Source: Clostridium mediterraneense (GTDB taxonomy: Bacteria; Bacillota; Clostridia; Clostridiales; Clostridiaceae). From it: a DNA stretch of 44,861 nt. How positions within the stretch are numbered: position 1 is the first letter of the stretch; each line of letters opens with the position of its first letter. The notes under the pieces were generated by a model. The model did no database searches. It had not been told where the DNA came from and worked only from the letters and a program-made list of their open reading frames with translations. Positions 7,780-15,631 of this stretch are shown piece after piece. The stretch covers positions 751,257 through 796,117 of the forward strand of contig NZ_LT594785.1 in the NCBI RefSeq assembly GCF_900091705.1, read 5' to 3'. A program made the position numbers and the translations under genes.

Positions 7780-7807
7780 ACAAGAGTAAGTAAAAAGTCA
7801 TAATATA
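7780..7807 (+). promoter_or_regulatory. Candidate sigma-K promoter of yabG
   Basis: AC at 7780-7781, a 17-bp spacer and CATAATATA at 7799-7807, again an exact fit to AC-N16/17-CATANNNTA with the same spacer length as the candidate before the first CotS gene. yabG is known to be sigma-K dependent in Bacillus subtilis, which raises confidence. Confidence 0.6.
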
Positions 7808-7838
7808 TATGGGAAGCTTTAAATAAGGAGTTTTATTA

Positions 7839-8714
7839 ATGAAAGTAGGCGACTATGTAGTAAGAAAGTCCTATAAGAAAGATATTGTTTTTAAAATAAT
7901 AGATATTAGAGAAGATGAGGATATAGGAGTTTATTATGTTTTAAAGGGACTTAGTATAAGAATAATTGCAGATTCAAAGGCAGAAGATTTAGAAGAGGTA
8001 GATGGAGATTTTGAAGCTAATAAAGATAAATTATTTAATGCAAGGGTTAATGGTGCTATAAAAAGTGCTATTCTACAAAGAACTGATGGTGAACCATTAA
8101 AAAAAGAGAAAACTAAGTCCCCTAAAATTGAAAAAAAAGATGAGCTTATTTTTGGTAGGCCAGGTAAGATACTTCATATAGATGGAGATAGAGAATACTT
8201 AGATAATTGTTTAAAAGTTTATAAGCAGTTAAAACTAGATGCTGAAGGTAGGGCTATACCAGAAAAGAATCAAGCTAAAGAAATTTTAAGTATAGTAAAG
8301 GAAGTTAAGCCGGATATAATTGTTTTAACAGGACACGATGGGATGTATAAAAATGCCAATGATTTTTTAGATGTTAATAATTATAGAAATTCTAAATATT
8401 TTATAGATGCTGTTAGAGTTTTAAGAGAATATAATAGTAGCTATGATGAACTTGTTATATTTGCAGGGGCATGCCAGTCATGTTATGAAGCTATTTTAGA
8501 TGCTGGTGCAAATTATGCTAGTTCACCTAGTAGAGTGCTTATACATTGTCTTGATCCAGTTTTTATATGTGAAAAAGTTGCTTATACTAGAATAGATAAA
8601 GTTGTATCAATAACAGATGTCATTGAAAATACTATAACAGGTATAAAAGGAATAGGTGGTCTTCAAACTAGAGGTAAATATAGAGAAGGATATCCTAAAT
8701 CTCCTTATGTATAA
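7839..8714 (+). CDS. yabG: YabG sporulation-specific protease
   Basis: 291 residues, the usual length for YabG (peptidase family U57). The N-terminus has the KOW/SH3-like start MKVGDYVVRKSYKKD. The conserved protease core holds VLTGHDGMYK (H166) and FAGACQSCYEAILDAGANYASSP (C212 and C215), matching the His and Cys shown to matter for this cysteine-type protease family. YabG is made late in the mother cell and trims coat and cortex-associated proteins (SafA/SpoIVA-type in Bacillus; pre-pro-CspA and SipL/SpoIVA processing in Clostridioides difficile). AAGGAG at 7825-7830 supports the start. It sits between the CotS/glycosyltransferase island and veg; yabG-veg adjacency is conserved in Firmicutes. 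Confidence 0.95.
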   Translation: MKVGDYVVRKSYKKDIVFKIIDIREDEDIGVYYVLKGLSIRIIADSKAEDLEEVDGDFEANKDKLFNARVNGAIKSAILQRTDGEPLKKEKTKSPKIEKKDELIFGRPGKILHIDGDREYLDNCLKVYKQLKLDAEGRAIPEKNQAKEILSIVKEVKPDIIVLTGHDGMYKNANDFLDVNNYRNSKYFIDAVRVLREYNSSYDELVIFAGACQSCYEAILDAGANYASSPSRVLIHCLDPVFICEKVAYTRIDKVVSITDVIENTITGIKGIGGLQTRGKYREGYPKSPYV

Positions 8715-8818
8715 GGGATAGAGTGATTCGTGGTCTTTTATGGAAGTGATCCTTTTGAATAAAATCTTTGTTATTTGTTAATAATAGAAAAGAAATAATA
8801 AAATTTTTAAAAAATATA

Positions 8819-8848
8819 TTGACAAATATATTAATTTGGTGATAAAAT
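8819..8848 (+). promoter_or_regulatory. Sigma-A-type promoter of veg
   Basis: A perfect -35 TTGACA (8819-8824) is separated by 18 bp from TAAAAT (8843-8848; 5 of 6 matches). The start would fall near 8855, upstream of the veg ribosome binding site. veg is known in Bacillus for a strong vegetative promoter. Confidence 0.7.
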
Positions 8849-8912
8849 AATGGATTTATTTGACAATTTGCCATTTATAATATATAATAAAATAAGAAAG
8901 AGGGTGTTTCAT

Positions 8913-9149
8913 ATGGAGAAGAAAATAACATTATCTTCTATAAAAAGAAACCTTGAAGAGCATGTAGGACAAAAGGTCATGTTAAAGGCTAATGGCGGAA
9001 GAAAAAGAATCTTGGTAAACGAAGGCGTTTTAGAAAGTGTTTATCCAAGTATTTTTGTAGTTAGACTACAAAAAGACACCCAAAGGACAGTAACATACAG
9101 TTATTCTGATGTGTTAACAAATACAGTACAATTAGACTTTGAAGCATAG
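8913..9149 (+). CDS. veg: Veg protein
   Basis: 78 residues starting MEKKITLSSIKRNLEEHVGQ, matching the Veg family (DUF1021) in length and sequence; the core KANGGRKR and the C-terminal TYSYSDVLTNTVQL are family hallmarks. The start at 8913 is chosen because GAGGGTG lies just upstream; the longer in-frame ATG at 8850 falls at or before the predicted transcription start. Veg is a small, highly expressed protein; in Bacillus subtilis it stimulates biofilm-matrix genes and has been linked to spore outgrowth, with an unresolved biochemical role. It is a single-gene transcript ending in a strong terminator. Confidence 0.95.
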   Translation: MEKKITLSSIKRNLEEHVGQKVMLKANGGRKRILVNEGVLESVYPSIFVVRLQKDTQRTVTYSYSDVLTNTVQLDFEA

Positions 9150-9156
9150 ACAATAA

Positions 9157-9184
9157 AAGCTCCTATAAATAGGAGTTTTTTTTT
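9157..9184 (+). terminator. Terminator of veg
   Basis: A 7-bp stem CTCCTAT/ATAGGAG (9160-9166 with 9169-9175), extended by A-T pairs, followed by nine T residues. Confidence 0.9.
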
Positions 9185-9479
9185 GCAAAAAAAAGAAAGA
9201 TGGTGGGTTTCCATCTTTCAACTATGGTATAAAAGGGTATTGAGAATTTATGAGAGGTTATATGGTCAATAACCATCTTTATAATACGATATTTTACGAC
9301 TTGTGTCAACCAAATTCGATAAAAAATAAAGATAATTCGACAAAATTTAATAAATAAACAGTGAAGATATATACTATATTTTCAAAAATATAAAAGATAT
9401 AAAACTTTTTTCAAAAAAAGTGGTATTTATTTCATATTAGTTTTATATATTATAGTAGGTATAATATAGGAGGTAAAAT
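9185..9479 (+). other. Structured AT-rich intergenic region upstream of sipL
   Basis: No gene is supported here. It contains a 9-bp hairpin GAAAGATGG/CCATCTTTC (9195-9203 with 9211-9219) and a second copy of CCATCTTT at 9273-9280 that could pair with the same left arm. GGTTAT/ATAACC form a small dyad (9256-9261 with 9269-9274). Spo0A-box-like sequences lie at 9315-9342. Two 8-bp dyads are both centred on TTTTCAAAA (9375-9392 and 9404-9421). TATAAT at about 9460 lies too close to the AGGAGG at 9468-9473 to be a convincing promoter. The region must hold the sipL promoter, expected to be sigma-E dependent, but I cannot place it confidently. Confidence 0.5.
9315..9342 (-). promoter_or_regulatory. 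Candidate Spo0A boxes upstream of sipL
   Basis: Read on the minus strand, 9336-9342 is TGTCGAA, the exact Spo0A-box core, inside TTTTGTCGAATT. 9315-9321 is TATCGAA, one mismatch away, 21 bp from the first (two helical turns). A 7-mer will recur by chance in a window this size, so this is a candidate only. Confidence 0.3.
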
Positions 9480-11045
9480 ATGGCTAATTTAGATTTTATA
9501 AAAGAAAATATAGACTTACAAAGAGAAGTTGGAAGAAATTCAACAGATGATGTGCTAAGAGATGAATATCTTATTCCAGATACACATCCTGATGTAAAAA
9601 AAATATTATCAGTAGATGTTAGAAAAAAGATTAATAATATTGAAGTTCAAACAGGAAAGGTTTTAGTAGATGCTGATATTACTTATAGCATAATTTATTT
9701 ATCAGATGAAGATGAGGGAAGAGCTGCAAATGATGTGGTTTATAAAGCTAAGTTATCAAACTTTATAGACATAGTAGGTGCTGAACAGGGAATGTTCTGC
9801 AATGTGGAGTGTGAACTAGAACATATTAATACAGTACTTATAAATGAAAGGAAAATAAATGTAGAAGCTTACTTTAGATCAAAATGTGAAGTTTATAAGG
9901 AAGAGACAATAGAGTTTGTTAAGAGTGTTGAGGGTAGAGAAGACATACAAGTTAGAAAGAAAATAGATAGTATAGAAAAAATTCTTTTTAATAAAAATTT
10001 TAATATGAAAGTTAAAAATCAATTAAAAGTTACTATGGATAAACCTCAAATAGAAAAAATACTTAAGTTTGATGTTATACTTCATAAAAAAGAAGTTAAA
10101 TTATTAGATGGAAGAATTCAATATTCTTGTTATGCAAAAGTGAATTTACTTTATAAATCACCAGAATCAAGAGAATTATATGCATTAGAAGATGATGTAT
10201 TTATAGCAGATTCAGCAGATTTAGAAAATATTAATTCAGATATGAATTGTGATTACAGATTTACTTTAAGTAATGCTGATTATAAGGTTTCTCAAGATGA
10301 TTTAGGTGAAAGTAGAATTATTGATTTAGATTTTTCAGTTGACTTAGCAGCTAAGGTATCTAGTTTAGAAGATATAGAAATTATGGAAGATGCATATTCT
10401 CCACTTAAGGAACTTGATATAGATAAAGAAACAACTAATCTTAAAATTATGTTTGGAAAGGGTAGTACAGAAACTCTTGCTAAAGATAACATACGTTTAG
10501 AAAATGATGAAGAGCCTACTCAAGTTATGAGTGTTACAGGTGATATAATTTCCATGGATGCTGAAGTCAAAAATGGAATGATAGAAGTAGAAGGACTTAT
10601 TAGAGTAAATACTTTATATAAGAGTAGTAATGAAGAAATAGGATATGGAAATAAAACAGCTGATTTACCTTTTACTGCAACTATTGATATAGAAGGATTA
10701 AAAGATGATATGCCTATCGATGTAAAGGGTACATTAGAAAGTATTCAAGCTGGCATAGAAGCAGGTACAATAGCAGTTAAAGCTATAATTTCAGTTGAAG
10801 GAAAAGCAAATTATGAAACTTCTAAAGAATATGTAAAAAATATAGTAGAAGATGAAGAAGCAGAAGTTCCAGAAAAGAAAGCTTCAGTTATAATTTATGT
10901 AGTACAAGCAGGGGATAGTCTTTGGAATCTTGCTAAGAAATATAAAACTACTATGAGTAATATAGCTAGTCTTAATGGTCTTGATTTAAATAGCCAATTA
11001 GAAATTGGAACTAAACTATTAATTCCGGGAAGAGCTAGAGTTTAA
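9480..11045 (+). CDS. sipL: SipL-type spore morphogenesis protein (DUF3794 + LysM)
   Basis: 521 residues, nearly the same length as Clostridioides difficile SipL. Most of the protein consists of repeated DUF3794 (SPOCS-type) beta-rich modules (roughly 30-130, 175-265 and 330-430), ending in a LysM domain at about 473-516 (VVQAGDSLWNLAKKY ... LEIGTKLLIPGRARV). There is no signal peptide, consistent with a mother-cell cytoplasmic protein. In C. difficile the LysM domain of SipL binds SpoIVA and is needed to attach the coat to the forespore; the same role is inferred here. AGGAGG at 9468-9473 fixes the start. It is monocistronic, with a terminator directly after it. Proximity to yabG fits, since SipL is among the proteins reported to be processed by YabG in C. 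difficile. Confidence 0.93.
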   Translation: MANLDFIKENIDLQREVGRNSTDDVLRDEYLIPDTHPDVKKILSVDVRKKINNIEVQTGKVLVDADITYSIIYLSDEDEGRAANDVVYKAKLSNFIDIVGAEQGMFCNVECELEHINTVLINERKINVEAYFRSKCEVYKEETIEFVKSVEGREDIQVRKKIDSIEKILFNKNFNMKVKNQLKVTMDKPQIEKILKFDVILHKKEVKLLDGRIQYSCYAKVNLLYKSPESRELYALEDDVFIADSADLENINSDMNCDYRFTLSNADYKVSQDDLGESRIIDLDFSVDLAAKVSSLEDIEIMEDAYSPLKELDIDKETTNLKIMFGKGSTETLAKDNIRLENDEEPTQVMSVTGDIISMDAEVKNGMIEVEGLIRVNTLYKSSNEEIGYGNKTADLPFTATIDIEGLKDDMPIDVKGTLESIQAGIEAGTIAVKAIISVEGKANYETSKEYVKNIVEDEEAEVPEKKASVIIYVVQAGDSLWNLAKKYKTTMSNIASLNGLDLNSQLEIGTKLLIPGRARV

Positions 11046-11064
11046 AATATAAGTTTTAAAAGAA

Positions 11065-11097
11065 AGAGTTATCTAAAGTTAGATAGCTCTTTTTTTA
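11065..11097 (+). terminator. Terminator of sipL
   Basis: An 11-bp stem (11065-11075 with 11080-11090, one G-U pair), a four-base loop, then seven T residues. Confidence 0.9.
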
Positions 11098-11168
11098 TTT
11101 ATAGTATAAATGAATAAATCATTTAGAAGTGGTTAAAATAAAAAATGCGTATTTAAGAGGTGAGCTTA

Positions 11169-12011
11169 ATGGAAGATATAAATTATGACAAGTTAATAAT
11201 TATAGGAGGAGCAGAAGATAAAGAAGGAGAAAAAACAATTTTAACTTATGTAGCAAATCTTATTAAAGATAAAGAAATGCTATTAATTGCTACAGTAGCT
11301 AGTGAAGAACCTAAAGCAGTAATAAAAAAATATTTTAAAGTTTTTACTGACTTAGGTGTAAAAAATATTAAAGAACTTAATATAAACGATAGAGATGAAT
11401 GTTCAGATGAAGGTAGAATTGATTTAGTTAAGGAAGCTAAAGTTATATTCTTTACTGGTGGCGACCAGTTAAGAATTACTAGCATATTAGGAGGTACTCC
11501 TTTATATGTTGAGCTTAGAAATCAATTTGAGAATGGTACTATTTATGTTGGTACTTCAGCTGGAGCTTCAGTGGTTAGTGAAACTATGGTTGTTTATGGG
11601 CAAGATGAAGAATCTCCAAGTAAATCTCATATAGAGATGTCTAAAGGGCTTGGATTATTAAATGATGTTGTAATTGATCAACATTTTGCTCAGAGAGGAA
11701 GAATAGGAAGACTTTTAACAGCTGTGGCTCAAAATCCACAAAATATTGGTATAGGAATAGACGAAGATACTGCAATAGTAATAGATAATAAAAATATGTT
11801 AAAAGTTATTGGCTCAGGAGCTATCTATATAGTAGATGGTAGAAATTTAACTTATAGCAATATTTCAGAACAAAGTCAGAATGAATTAATAAGTATTTTT
11901 AATATTGTTTTGCATGTTTTAATATCAGGAAAAAAATATGATCTAGTAACAAAGATGCCTTTTGAGGAGGAAAATTTAAAAGATGAAGATAGTAAGTCAA
12001 AGAATTTTTAA
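11169..12011 (+). CDS. cphB: Cyanophycinase
   Basis: 280 residues, a serine exopeptidase of family S51. The N-terminal IIGGAEDKEG (residues 11-20), the nucleophile motif VGTSAGASV with S130, and DQHFAQRGR with H172 match cyanophycinase. It hydrolyses the Asp-Arg polymer cyanophycin to beta-Asp-Arg dipeptides in the cytoplasm. ATG 11169 is preferred over the in-frame GTG at 11160 because AAGAGGTG (11155-11162) is correctly spaced only from the ATG. Its 3' end overlaps the cyanophycin synthetase gene by 29 bases, so synthesis and breakdown enzymes are translationally linked. Cyanophycin has been implicated in spore assembly in C. perfringens, which would fit the sporulation neighbours. Confidence 0.93.
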   Translation: MEDINYDKLIIIGGAEDKEGEKTILTYVANLIKDKEMLLIATVASEEPKAVIKKYFKVFTDLGVKNIKELNINDRDECSDEGRIDLVKEAKVIFFTGGDQLRITSILGGTPLYVELRNQFENGTIYVGTSAGASVVSETMVVYGQDEESPSKSHIEMSKGLGLLNDVVIDQHFAQRGRIGRLLTAVAQNPQNIGIGIDEDTAIVIDNKNMLKVIGSGAIYIVDGRNLTYSNISEQSQNELISIFNIVLHVLISGKKYDLVTKMPFEEENLKDEDSKSKNF

Positions 12012-14586
12012 AGGGAGAAATATCTATTCCCACAAAAAGGTTATGAGAATAGATGTTGACCTAGAAGGATTCTGTGAAAAGCCTAGTAAAGATATAGATG
12101 GCTTTAATGAAAATTTAATAAAATTTATACCAGAACTTTATGAACATAGATGTGGTATAGATGAAGAACATGGTTTCTATATAAGGCTTGTAGAAGGAAC
12201 CTATCTTGCTCATATTTGTGAACATATAGTTATAGCACTTCAAAATAGATTAGGAATTGATGTAGCTTATGGAAAAGCTAGAGAAATAGAAGGTGATAGA
12301 TATTATCTTATTTTTCAATATCAATATGAAAATGTAGGCTTAGCTATAGTAAGGCTAGCAGTTGATTTAATTAATTCCCTTATTGCAAAAGTAGAGATAA
12401 ATTTAGAGGCAAGACTAGATATCATAAAAGAAATAATGAAATCAGAAATGATGGGACCATCTACTGAAGCTATTTATAATGAGGCTATAAGTAGAGGGCT
12501 TCCAGTTACTCACTTAGGTTCAGGAATATATCAAATAGGATATGGTAAAAAATCAAAGGTATTTGGAGCCACTATTGGTAGTAACACTAAATGTATAGCT
12601 GCTGATATAGCGTCAGATAAACTTTTGTCTAAAAGAATATTAGAAATGAACAGTATTCCAGTAGCGAGAGGTTATAAAGTTAATGATACTGTTAGTTTAT
12701 TAAAATGTGCAGAAAAAATATCTTATCCAGTAGTTTTAAAACCACAGTTTGGTTGTCATGGTACAGGTGTAGTAGTAAATATAACAAATGAAGTAGAACT
12801 TTTAAAGGCTTATAAAGATTTAAGAGAAAAAACAGAGGATATACTAGTGGAAGAATATGTTGAAGGTAAAGATTACAGAGTATGTGTAGTAGATTATAAA
12901 GTTGTTGCTGTATCTTTAAGAACTCCACCATATGTAAAGGGAGATGGAGTAAAAACAATAAAGAAACTTATAGATGAGCTTAATAATGATGATTTAAGAG
13001 GTGATGACCATGAAAAGCCATTAACTAAAATTAAATTAGATAAAGAGCTTGATCAAGTTTTAAGTAGACATAAGAAAACTTTGAATACTGTTCCAGCTAA
13101 AGGAGAAAAAGTTTATTTAAGAGGAAATGCTAATATATCAACAGGAGGGCTTGCAGAAGATTGTACTGATATTATAAGCCAGGAAAATATAGATATTTGT
13201 GAAAGAGCAGCAAAGGCTATAGGCTTAGATATATGTGGTATAGATATTTCAACTAATAATATAGCAAAATCTTTAGATGATTATGGTGTTATTATAGAAA
13301 TAAATGCAGCTCCAGGCATAAGAATGCATGAATTTCCTACTGATGGTAAAAGAAGAGAAGTTGCAAAAAATATATTAGATACCATGTATAAAGGTGATGT
13401 TTCTAATATACCTATTATATCTGTTACTGGAACTAATGGAAAAACAACAACTACTAGATTAATTTCATATGTAATATCTTTAATTGGATATACTGTAGGA
13501 ATGACATCTACTGATGGCGTAGTTGTTGGTAATAAATTTATTCATAAAGGTGATGATACTGGCTTTGATAGTGCTATGTCAGTACTTATGAATAAAGATG
13601 TAGATGTTGCAGTTCTTGAAACAGCAAGAGGTGGAATAGTTAAAAAAGGCTTAGCCTATGATGTAGCAGATGTAGGAGTAATAACTAATCTTACAGAAGA
13701 TCATTTAGGTGTAGATGGGATAAATACTATGGAGGAATTAGGATTTGTAAAATCTCTTGTAGTAGAAGCAGTAAAAAAAGATGGTTATGCTGTTGTAAAT
13801 GGTGATGATAAATATTGTGAATTATTCTTAAAAAGAGCTAGAGCTAAAACTATTGTATTTTCAAGGGATAAGAATAATAAATATATTCAGGAGAATAGAG
13901 CTAAAGGTTATCCTGTAGTCTATGAAGAGGATAATTTTATTATTGTTGAAAATAGAAATAAGGTTTATAAGATTTGTGATGTAAGATATATGCCTTTAAC
14001 TATGAACGGTAAGTTAAAGCATAATATTTATAATTCTTTAGCAGCCTGTGCAGCTTTAGTTGGTATGGGAATAGATTATGTAATGATATCAAAAGGATTT
14101 TTAGAATTTAAGAGTGATGAAAAATTTAATTCAGGTAGATTTAATCTTTATAATGTAGATGGAAGAGATATAATTTTTGATTATGGTCATAATGCTGAAG
14201 GATATAGAATGATAATAGATTCACTTAAAGATATGGGGAAAGAAAGTATAACAGGTATTATAGGTGTCCCGGGAGATAGAACTAATCAAAGTATTATTGA
14301 AATAGGAAAAATTTCAGGGGAGAATTTTGATAAAGTATTTATAAAAGAAGATGTAGATAAAAGAGGTAGAAAAGAAAATGAAGTAGCAGATCTTATACTT
14401 AAAGGTGTATTAGAAAGCAGAAAAAATAGTGATGGTGTAAGTACTGTTTTAGATGAAGCAGAAGCTTTAGAGAGAGCATTTAATGAAAGTAAGATTGGAG
14501 ATACTATCATATTATTCTTCGAAGATCATAAAAAAGTTTTAAATAAATTAAATGAACTTAAACAAAAAAAGCAAGAAAGAGCTTAG
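11983..14586 (+). CDS. cphA: Cyanophycin synthetase
   Basis: 867 residues, the normal length of CphA. The N-terminal domain begins with KGRNIYSHKKVMRIDVDL and contains CEHIVIALQ. An ATP-grasp domain (about 215-470) adds Asp to the backbone, with KPQFGCHGTGV as the glycine-rich loop. A Mur-ligase-like domain (about 475-860) adds Arg, with the P-loop GTNGKTTTT at 483-491 and LTEDHLGVDG further on. Together they make multi-L-arginyl-poly-L-aspartate from Asp, Arg and ATP. The GAGGAGG at 11964-11970 lies inside cphB, 12 bases from the ATG. All three domains look complete, so the enzyme should be active. A 20-bp terminator stem follows. Confidence 0.95.
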   Translation: MKIVSQRIFKGRNIYSHKKVMRIDVDLEGFCEKPSKDIDGFNENLIKFIPELYEHRCGIDEEHGFYIRLVEGTYLAHICEHIVIALQNRLGIDVAYGKAREIEGDRYYLIFQYQYENVGLAIVRLAVDLINSLIAKVEINLEARLDIIKEIMKSEMMGPSTEAIYNEAISRGLPVTHLGSGIYQIGYGKKSKVFGATIGSNTKCIAADIASDKLLSKRILEMNSIPVARGYKVNDTVSLLKCAEKISYPVVLKPQFGCHGTGVVVNITNEVELLKAYKDLREKTEDILVEEYVEGKDYRVCVVDYKVVAVSLRTPPYVKGDGVKTIKKLIDELNNDDLRGDDHEKPLTKIKLDKELDQVLSRHKKTLNTVPAKGEKVYLRGNANISTGGLAEDCTDIISQENIDICERAAKAIGLDICGIDISTNNIAKSLDDYGVIIEINAAPGIRMHEFPTDGKRREVAKNILDTMYKGDVSNIPIISVTGTNGKTTTTRLISYVISLIGYTVGMTSTDGVVVGNKFIHKGDDTGFDSAMSVLMNKDVDVAVLETARGGIVKKGLAYDVADVGVITNLTEDHLGVDGINTMEELGFVKSLVVEAVKKDGYAVVNGDDKYCELFLKRARAKTIVFSRDKNNKYIQENRAKGYPVVYEEDNFIIVENRNKVYKICDVRYMPLTMNGKLKHNIYNSLAACAALVGMGIDYVMISKGFLEFKSDEKFNSGRFNLYNVDGRDIIFDYGHNAEGYRMIIDSLKDMGKESITGIIGVPGDRTNQSIIEIGKISGENFDKVFIKEDVDKRGRKENEVADLILKGVLESRKNSDGVSTVLDEAEALERAFNESKIGDTIILFFEDHKKVLNKLNELKQKKQERA

Positions 14587-14634
14587 ATAAATTAAGGAAT
14601 AGAAAAAAATTTTCTATTCCTTAATTTATTTTTT
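14587..14634 (+). terminator. Terminator of the cyanophycin operon
   Basis: A 20-bp perfect stem beginning directly after the stop codon (14587-14606 with 14610-14629), a 3-base loop and five T residues (14630-14634). Confidence 0.93.
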
Positions 14635-14713
14635 CTTGGAGTTTTAAATATAAAATATTATAATTAGTTTAAACAAAATAGTTAACGTTATATCTAGAAA
14701 GGTTGAAGAATAA

Positions 14714-15565
14714 ATGAAGAGGAAAGCATATGCAAAGATTAATATCGCCTTAGATGCTGTTGGCAAGAGAGATGATGGATATCATTTATTAAGAATGATT
14801 ATGCAGACGGTTGATATATATGACCTAATCGAAGTAAGAAAAAATTATCTAGGTAAGATAAGGATTACTACTAATAAATATTATTTACCTACGGATGAAA
14901 GAAATTTAGCTTATAAAGCAGCACAACTTTTTATTGATAAATTTAAAATAAAATCTGGAGTGGATATTAGTATAAAGAAGAACATACCTGTAGCTGCTGG
15001 GATGGCAGGGGGAAGTACAGATGCGGCGGCAGTTTTATTTCTTATGAATAAAGTATTTAATATTAATGCTAGTAAAAAAGAACTTGAGAAATTAGCTGTT
15101 AAGATAGGTGCAGATGTTCCGTATTGTATAGAAGGTGGAACAGCACTTTGCGAGGGAATAGGTGAAAAAATAACAAAGCTTAAGCGTTTTAGAGATAAAA
15201 TACTTGTTATTGTTAAACCTAATTTTGGAGTATCAACTAAAGATGTTTATAAAGCTTTAGACATAAATAAGATTCATAGACATGTTGATATAGAAGATAT
15301 AATAAAACATATGAATGATAATGATATAGTATCCGTTTCAAATAAGATGAAAAATGTTTTAGAAAACGTAACTATAAGAAAGTATAAGGTTATAAGAGAA
15401 ATAAAAGAAGAGTTAGTGTTAAATGGAGCTACTGGTTCTATGATGAGTGGAAGTGGTCCAACAGTATTTGGATTTTTTGAAGATATGCTTACAGCACAAA
15501 GAGCATATGAAAAAATGAAAGAAAAATATAAATATAGTGAAATATTTATAACTAGAACAATTTAA
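14714..15565 (+). CDS. ispE: 4-(cytidine 5'-diphospho)-2-C-methyl-D-erythritol kinase
   Basis: 283 residues, a GHMP kinase of the non-mevalonate (MEP) isoprenoid pathway. It phosphorylates CDP-methylerythritol with ATP. The visible motifs are the N-terminal AYAKINIAL (Lys8), DGYHLLRMIMQTVD, the GHMP P-loop PVAAGMAGGSTDAAA at 92-106, GADVPYCIEGGTAL with the catalytic Asp, and the C-terminal SGSGPTVFG. AAAGG lies about 12 bases before the ATG. It sits immediately upstream of spoIIR, but a forespore-type promoter between them suggests separate expression. Confidence 0.95.
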   Translation: MKRKAYAKINIALDAVGKRDDGYHLLRMIMQTVDIYDLIEVRKNYLGKIRITTNKYYLPTDERNLAYKAAQLFIDKFKIKSGVDISIKKNIPVAAGMAGGSTDAAAVLFLMNKVFNINASKKELEKLAVKIGADVPYCIEGGTALCEGIGEKITKLKRFRDKILVIVKPNFGVSTKDVYKALDINKIHRHVDIEDIIKHMNDNDIVSVSNKMKNVLENVTIRKYKVIREIKEELVLNGATGSMMSGSGPTVFGFFEDMLTAQRAYEKMKEKYKYSEIFITRTI

Positions 15566-15577
15566 TTTTAATATGAT

Positions 15578-15607
15578 GTATATAATTAACATTTCCTGGC
15601 TATCATA
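15578..15607 (+). promoter_or_regulatory. Candidate sigma-F/sigma-G promoter of spoIIR
   Basis: GTATA (15578-15582), a 15-bp spacer and GGCTATCATA (15598-15607) fit the Bacillus sigma-F pattern GYWTA-N15-GGNNANAHTR with one mismatch (C for A at -10 position 7). spoIIR is known to be sigma-F controlled. The predicted start near 15614 falls just before the GGGGGTG ribosome binding site, giving a very short leader. The -10 also lies in a small imperfect hairpin (15595-15618). Confidence 0.55.
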
Positions 15608-15631
15608 TAGCTATCAGGGGGTGTTTTTTAT

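Noticed and set aside
7607-7801. Minus-strand 64-residue frame over the palindromic terminator
   Set aside because: It reads through the 42-bp palindrome and the end of a well-supported gene, and its composition is Leu/Ile/Asn/Tyr-rich noise.
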